9,453 bases of DNA, taken from the NCBI GenBank assembly GCA_024404395.1, contig JAKSPZ010000017.1, positions 1 to 9,453 of the forward strand, in the 5' to 3' direction. The notes below the pieces were generated by a model. The model searched no databases and was not told where the DNA came from. It saw nothing but the letters and a program-made list of their open reading frames with translations. Each line of letters opens with the position of its first letter. Position 1 is the stretch's first letter. Made by a program: the position numbers and the translations under genes. Shown in pieces: positions 6,467-9,453 of this stretch. This DNA comes from Clostridia bacterium (lineage in GTDB: Bacteria; Bacillota; Clostridia; Christensenellales; Aristaeellaceae).

Positions 6467-6937
6467 ATGTCCCGCCACGGCGACATCGCATATGAGCTGT
6501 TCACGGAACGGCATTTCAACTGCGCCCAGTCTGTATTCTGCGCTTTCCGCGACATTACCGGTCTCAGCGAACGGGACGCCATCCGCCTGTCCGCGTCTTT
6601 CGGCGGCGGCATGGGACGGCTCCGCGAGGTCTGCGGCGGTTTCTCCGCCATCATTGCAGTGCTTGGCTGGGTCTGTGCCCCGGATGATCCCGCCGACAAC
6701 GATCTGAAGGCCGCCCATTATCTGAGAGTCCAGCAGCTGGCAGAGCGGTTCAAAGCACGGAACGGCGCGCTCATCTGCCGCGACCTCCTCGGTGACCTTG
6801 CCGGGAGCGGCTATCGACCCGAAGAACGTACCGAAACCTATTACGCCACCCGCCCCTGTCCCCGCATCGTACGGATCGCTGCAGAGATTCTGGACGAATA
6901 TCTCGAGGAAAACGGGCTGTCAAGGGCGCAATTGTGA
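6467..6937 (+). CDS. C_GCAxxG_C_C family (probable redox) protein
   Basis: Members of this small family carry spaced conserved cysteines and are presumed redox-active; the reaction is not established. The 156-residue product shows the expected order: FNCAQSV (C19), FGGGMG (45-50), EVCGG (C56), a CRDLLG element (C104), and a late RPCP (C131) followed by AAEILDEYLEE. Extra cysteines are at 25 and 70. The central motif reads CGGFSA rather than the usual CGAxxGA, a small departure. There is no signal peptide or clear membrane span, so it is probably cytoplasmic. GAGGTG lies 7 bases before the ATG at 6467. An ATG at 6460 is in another frame. No convincing terminator separates it from the two-component genes downstream, so some read-through into them is possible. 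Confidence 0.85.
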   Translation: MSRHGDIAYELFTERHFNCAQSVFCAFRDITGLSERDAIRLSASFGGGMGRLREVCGGFSAIIAVLGWVCAPDDPADNDLKAAHYLRVQQLAERFKARNGALICRDLLGDLAGSGYRPEERTETYYATRPCPRIVRIAAEILDEYLEENGLSRAQL

Positions 6938-6965
6938 TAATAATGGGGCTTTTCCCATCAATCCA

Positions 6966-6994
6966 TTGCAATGTCATACCGAATTCGGTATAAT
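6966..6994 (+). promoter_or_regulatory. Promoter of the two-component operon
   Basis: TTGCAA (6966-6971) and a perfect TATAAT (6989-6994) are separated by 17 bases. The start would be near 7001, and GGAGGG at 7015-7020 lies 5 bases before the regulator ATG. The weak -35 would fit a promoter that needs an activator or is held by a repressor. Confidence 0.65.
6976..6991. promoter_or_regulatory. Perfect 16-bp palindrome in the promoter, candidate operator
   Basis: ATACCGAATTCGGTAT is fully self-complementary and fills the spacer up to the first half of the -10. Eight-base arms without a loop suit a dimeric helix-turn-helix protein rather than an RNA hairpin. OmpR/PhoB regulators normally bind direct repeats, so the ligand may be a different protein. 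The operator role is inferred. Confidence 0.5.
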
Positions 6995-7025
6995 AATGAA
7001 AAAATAAGGATTATGGAGGGATATT

Positions 7026-7721
7026 ATGTCAATGTATCCGCTCATTTTGATCGCGGACGACGATCCCGTAGTACACGAGTCGCTTGGTCTGTATCTTGAA
7101 AATGAAGGTTTCGAGCACGCCAGTGCTTATGACGGACAGCAGGCTTTGGAAATGATCGAAAGCATGCATCCCGATATGATGGTCCTCGACCTGATGATGC
7201 CCCGCATGTCCGGCACCGATGTCTGCCGCACCGTCCGCACCACCAGCAAGCTGCCCATCATCATGCTCACCGCCAAGGGCGAGGAGATTGACCGCATCCT
7301 GGGTCTGGAGCTCGGCGCCGACGACTACATCGTCAAGCCCTTCTCCCCCCGCGAGGTCATTGCCCGCATCAAGGCAGTCCTGCGCCGCTTCTCCGAAAAG
7401 ACCGAGGACGCGGACAGCTCCATCATCCGTCTCCCCCAGCTGGAGATCAGCCTCGAAAACTATCAGGTCAAGGCCGCGGGCAAGGTCATCCCCTGCACGC
7501 CCAAAGAGGTCGAGATCCTGCACATGCTCACCGGCGCCGTCGGTCAGGTCTTCTCCCGCGAGCAGATCCTGTCCCGCGTCTGGGGCTATGACTACTTCGG
7601 CGACACCCGCACCGTCGATGCACACATCAAGCGCATCCGCCAGAAGCTGCCTCAGGAAGGCGTGCCGTGGGCGCTGAAGACGGTCTACGGTGTAGGCTAC
7701 CGCTTCGAGGTCAACGCATGA
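7026..7721 (+). CDS. OmpR/PhoB-family response regulator
   Basis: This is the cytoplasmic output half of a two-component system: a DNA-binding regulator phosphorylated by the kinase encoded next. The 231-residue product has a receiver domain (about 5-120) with acidic residues D11-D13, the phospho-acceptor D55 in VLDLMMP, T82 and K104 in IVKPF. A winged-helix domain (about 132-230) contains FSREQILSRVWGYDYFGDTRTVDAHIKRIR-type recognition helices (175-205) and the closing TVYGVGYRF wing (219-227). All catalytic residues are present and the length is normal. GGAGGG lies 5 bases before ATG 7026; a second ATG (7032) is less well spaced. Its stop overlaps the kinase start by ATGA. Sequence alone does not separate PhoP/PhoB, WalR and other subgroups, so no symbol is given. 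Confidence 0.95.
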   Translation: MSMYPLILIADDDPVVHESLGLYLENEGFEHASAYDGQQALEMIESMHPDMMVLDLMMPRMSGTDVCRTVRTTSKLPIIMLTAKGEEIDRILGLELGADDYIVKPFSPREVIARIKAVLRRFSEKTEDADSSIIRLPQLEISLENYQVKAAGKVIPCTPKEVEILHMLTGAVGQVFSREQILSRVWGYDYFGDTRTVDAHIKRIRQKLPQEGVPWALKTVYGVGYRFEVNA

Positions 7722-9445
7722 AGCAAAACAGCACGTTTATCCGGCGTGCGCTGATTCTGACGGCGATTGCCATTGTTACGGCAATCGCCGTCGGCTTGCC
7801 CGTATTCCTGTTGGTGGACCGCCATCTTGCCATGCAGGATGCCCGCGGCGAGCTGCTGGCAACGACCCGCAGCATGGCCGCCGTGGTGTATGACAACGCG
7901 GATACCTTCAACGGTGAGGCAACCGCCTTCGCGTCCCTGGGCGGACAGTTCTGGCTGACCGACGGCATCAACATCGATGCCCACACGGAAGCCGCCCTGC
8001 CTGCCAAGGCGTCTCCGCTGGTGGAACAGGCGCTCTCCGGCTATGAATATCTGGGCGGCATGCACGTCGGCGGTCGACTGAACGTCGTCTGTGTCTGTCC
8101 CGTCCGCGATCTGAGCGGCACCCTCCAGCGCGCGCTGGTCACCTGCCTTCCCCTGCAAGGCAGCAGCCGCATGCCCGTCAGCCTCATCCTTGCGCTGCTC
8201 GCGGGCATCGTTGCCACCGCCCTCGTCCTCTCCCTGACCGTCGGTCCGCTGTTCAATCCCGTATTGAAGTCCTTCGACAAGCTGGGTTCGCTGATCGACG
8301 ACGTCGCCATGGGTAAGTTCGCGCGTGAAGGCGATGAATCCGCCCCCGGCGAGATCGGGCGGCTGAACAAGGGCGTCAACAACATCTCCCGTCAGCTGGC
8401 ACACAGTATGTACGCGCTGATCATCGAGCGCAACCGTCTGGTGCAGGTGCTGAACGGTCTGAGCGAAGGCATCGTTGCCATGGGCAAGAGCGGCGAGATC
8501 ACCCATGCCAATCCCGCCGTCGAGCGCCTCTTCCCCAAACGGAACGGCGTCGTTACCACGGATGCCCGCATGAAGCTGATTCCCGACGCCGACGTCTGGA
8601 GCGATTTCGACCATGCCATCGCCACGGGTGAGTCCGTGGCCCGCAATTTCGAAGTCCGCGACATGACCCTGCGCCTCACCGTCTCCCCCACCACCGATGA
8701 GTCCGGCGTCATCGCCGGCGCCGTCGGTCTGTTCTCCGACATCACTCAGATGGAACGCCTGGAGCGCACCCGCCGCGAGTACGTTTCCAACGTTTCCCAT
8801 GAGCTGCGTACGCCTCTGACCGCCATCCGCGCCCTCGTGGAGCCCATGAAGGAAGGTCTGGTCAATCAGGAAGCCGACCGCATGCGCTACTATGACATCA
8901 TCCTTCGCGAGGTCATGCGTCTGTCCCGCCTGATCAACGATCAGCTGGAGCTGTCCCGCCTGCAGAGCGGCACGCTGTCCATCGAGAAGAGCGTCATCAC
9001 ACTGGACGATCTGGTCTACGACGTCTGCGACCGCTATGTCGCCATCGCCGCGGACAAGGGACTCACCCTCAATGTCCCCGATAATATGGATGCCTGCCCC
9101 AGTGTATACGGCAACGCCGACCGCGTGGAAGAGCTGCTGGTCATTCTGGTGGACAACGCCATCAAGTATACGGAGAAGGGTTCCGTCACCGTTGGTGCCG
9201 CCTGGGACGACGAGAAGGTCACCCTGTCCGTCACCGACACCGGCATCGGCATCGCCGAGACCGACCTCCCCTACGTTTTCGACCGCTTCTACAAGGTCGA
9301 CAAAGCCCACAGCGGCAAGGGCAGCGGTCTGGGTCTCTCCATCGCCATGGAGCTCACGAAGATGCTGGGCGAACAGATCACCGTGGAGAGCGAACAGGGC
9401 GTGGGCACCACGTTCCGCTTCACCATCCACAGAAAAGCTGCATAA
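7718..9445 (+). CDS. Sensor histidine kinase with HAMP and PAS domains
   Basis: This is the membrane sensor that phosphorylates the preceding regulator. The 575-residue product has TM1 (about 11-33), an extracytoplasmic domain (34-153), TM2 (154-177), a HAMP linker (about 178-230), a PAS domain (about 238-345), HisKA with the phospho-accepting H361 in SHELRTPLTAI, and an ATPase domain: N box VDNAIKYT (478-485, N480), DTGIGI (507-512), F box VFDRFYK (520-526) and GKGSGLGLSIA (533-543). Everything needed for activity is present. The TM-HAMP-PAS layout is that of the PhoR/WalK group; the ligand is unknown. The sensor domain has a CxC (C125, C127) and C143. The start is ATG 7718, overlapping the regulator stop as ATGA with GAGGT 6 bases before. 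An upstream in-frame ATG (7667) lies within the regulator and lacks a ribosome site. Confidence 0.95.
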   Translation: MKQNSTFIRRALILTAIAIVTAIAVGLPVFLLVDRHLAMQDARGELLATTRSMAAVVYDNADTFNGEATAFASLGGQFWLTDGINIDAHTEAALPAKASPLVEQALSGYEYLGGMHVGGRLNVVCVCPVRDLSGTLQRALVTCLPLQGSSRMPVSLILALLAGIVATALVLSLTVGPLFNPVLKSFDKLGSLIDDVAMGKFAREGDESAPGEIGRLNKGVNNISRQLAHSMYALIIERNRLVQVLNGLSEGIVAMGKSGEITHANPAVERLFPKRNGVVTTDARMKLIPDADVWSDFDHAIATGESVARNFEVRDMTLRLTVSPTTDESGVIAGAVGLFSDITQMERLERTRREYVSNVSHELRTPLTAIRALVEPMKEGLVNQEADRMRYYDIILREVMRLSRLINDQLELSRLQSGTLSIEKSVITLDDLVYDVCDRYVAIAADKGLTLNVPDNMDACPSVYGNADRVEELLVILVDNAIKYTEKGSVTVGAAWDDEKVTLSVTDTGIGIAETDLPYVFDRFYKVDKAHSGKGSGLGLSIAMELTKMLGEQITVESEQGVGTTFRFTIHRKAA

Positions 9446-9453
9446 ACCCCATA

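Noticed and set aside
6943..6958. A hairpin ATGGG...CCCAT after the C_GCAxxG_C_C gene as a terminator
   Set aside because: The stem is only 5 bp and no T-run follows, so it is not a convincing terminator.
7697..9430. A 577-codon open frame on the minus strand opposite the histidine kinase
   Set aside because: It mirrors the kinase codons, with the same Asp/Gly/Gln/His-rich composition and no promoter or ribosome site. Long antisense frames are expected with this codon bias.
1..9453. CRISPR arrays, tRNA or rRNA genes, insertion sequences, prophage or defence genes
   Set aside because: I saw no regularly spaced repeats, RNA-gene sequence, transposase motifs or target duplications. All long genes are accounted for by core families or the one unknown membrane protein.

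Overview
The window looks like chromosomal DNA of a GC-rich member of the Bacillota, probably a Clostridia-type (gut-like) bacterium. The evidence is strong AGGAGG ribosome sites, sigma-A promoters close to TTGACA-17-TATAAT, separate secD and secF genes, an OmpR/PhoB-type two-component pair, a C_GCAxxG_C_C redox-family protein and a Thr-Pro linker membrane protein. Genus cannot be told from the sequence alone. I see no phage, insertion sequence, CRISPR array, tRNA or rRNA.

Layout: (1) 1-1483 (+), glutamyl-tRNA synthetase lacking only its first residues, closed by a strong terminator. (2) 1573-2466 (+), a single-gene unit with a near-consensus promoter, an inverted repeat over the -10, a membrane-anchored Thr-Pro-linker protein of unknown function, and a terminator. 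(3) 2476-2537, a short intergenic inverted-repeat element between two convergent terminators. (4) 2584-3571 (-), an AEC-family transporter with its own promoter and a TTG start. (5) 3573-6401 (-), a secD-secF operon with a near-consensus promoter and its own terminator. (6) 6418-9445 (+), a C_GCAxxG_C_C protein, then an OmpR-type response regulator and a sensor kinase overlapping by ATGA; a perfect 16-bp palindrome covers the regulator's -10.

SecD and SecF form the accessory subcomplex of the Sec translocon, which uses the ion gradient to help move proteins outward. The regulator and kinase form one signalling pair. The other genes look like independent units, so the window reads mostly as core genome with lineage-specific modifications.

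The most notable observation is in SecF. It is 468 residues, far longer than the usual roughly 300. Its extracytoplasmic region appears to contain two tandem copies of the SecF head domain, offset by exactly 130 residues at the DFTGG motif. Each copy carries a Glu-rich low-complexity insert at the same place. Secondary points are the inverted-repeat operator candidates, the intergenic element, and an insertion just before the KMSKR loop of the synthetase. I found no convincing wholly new multi-gene system.
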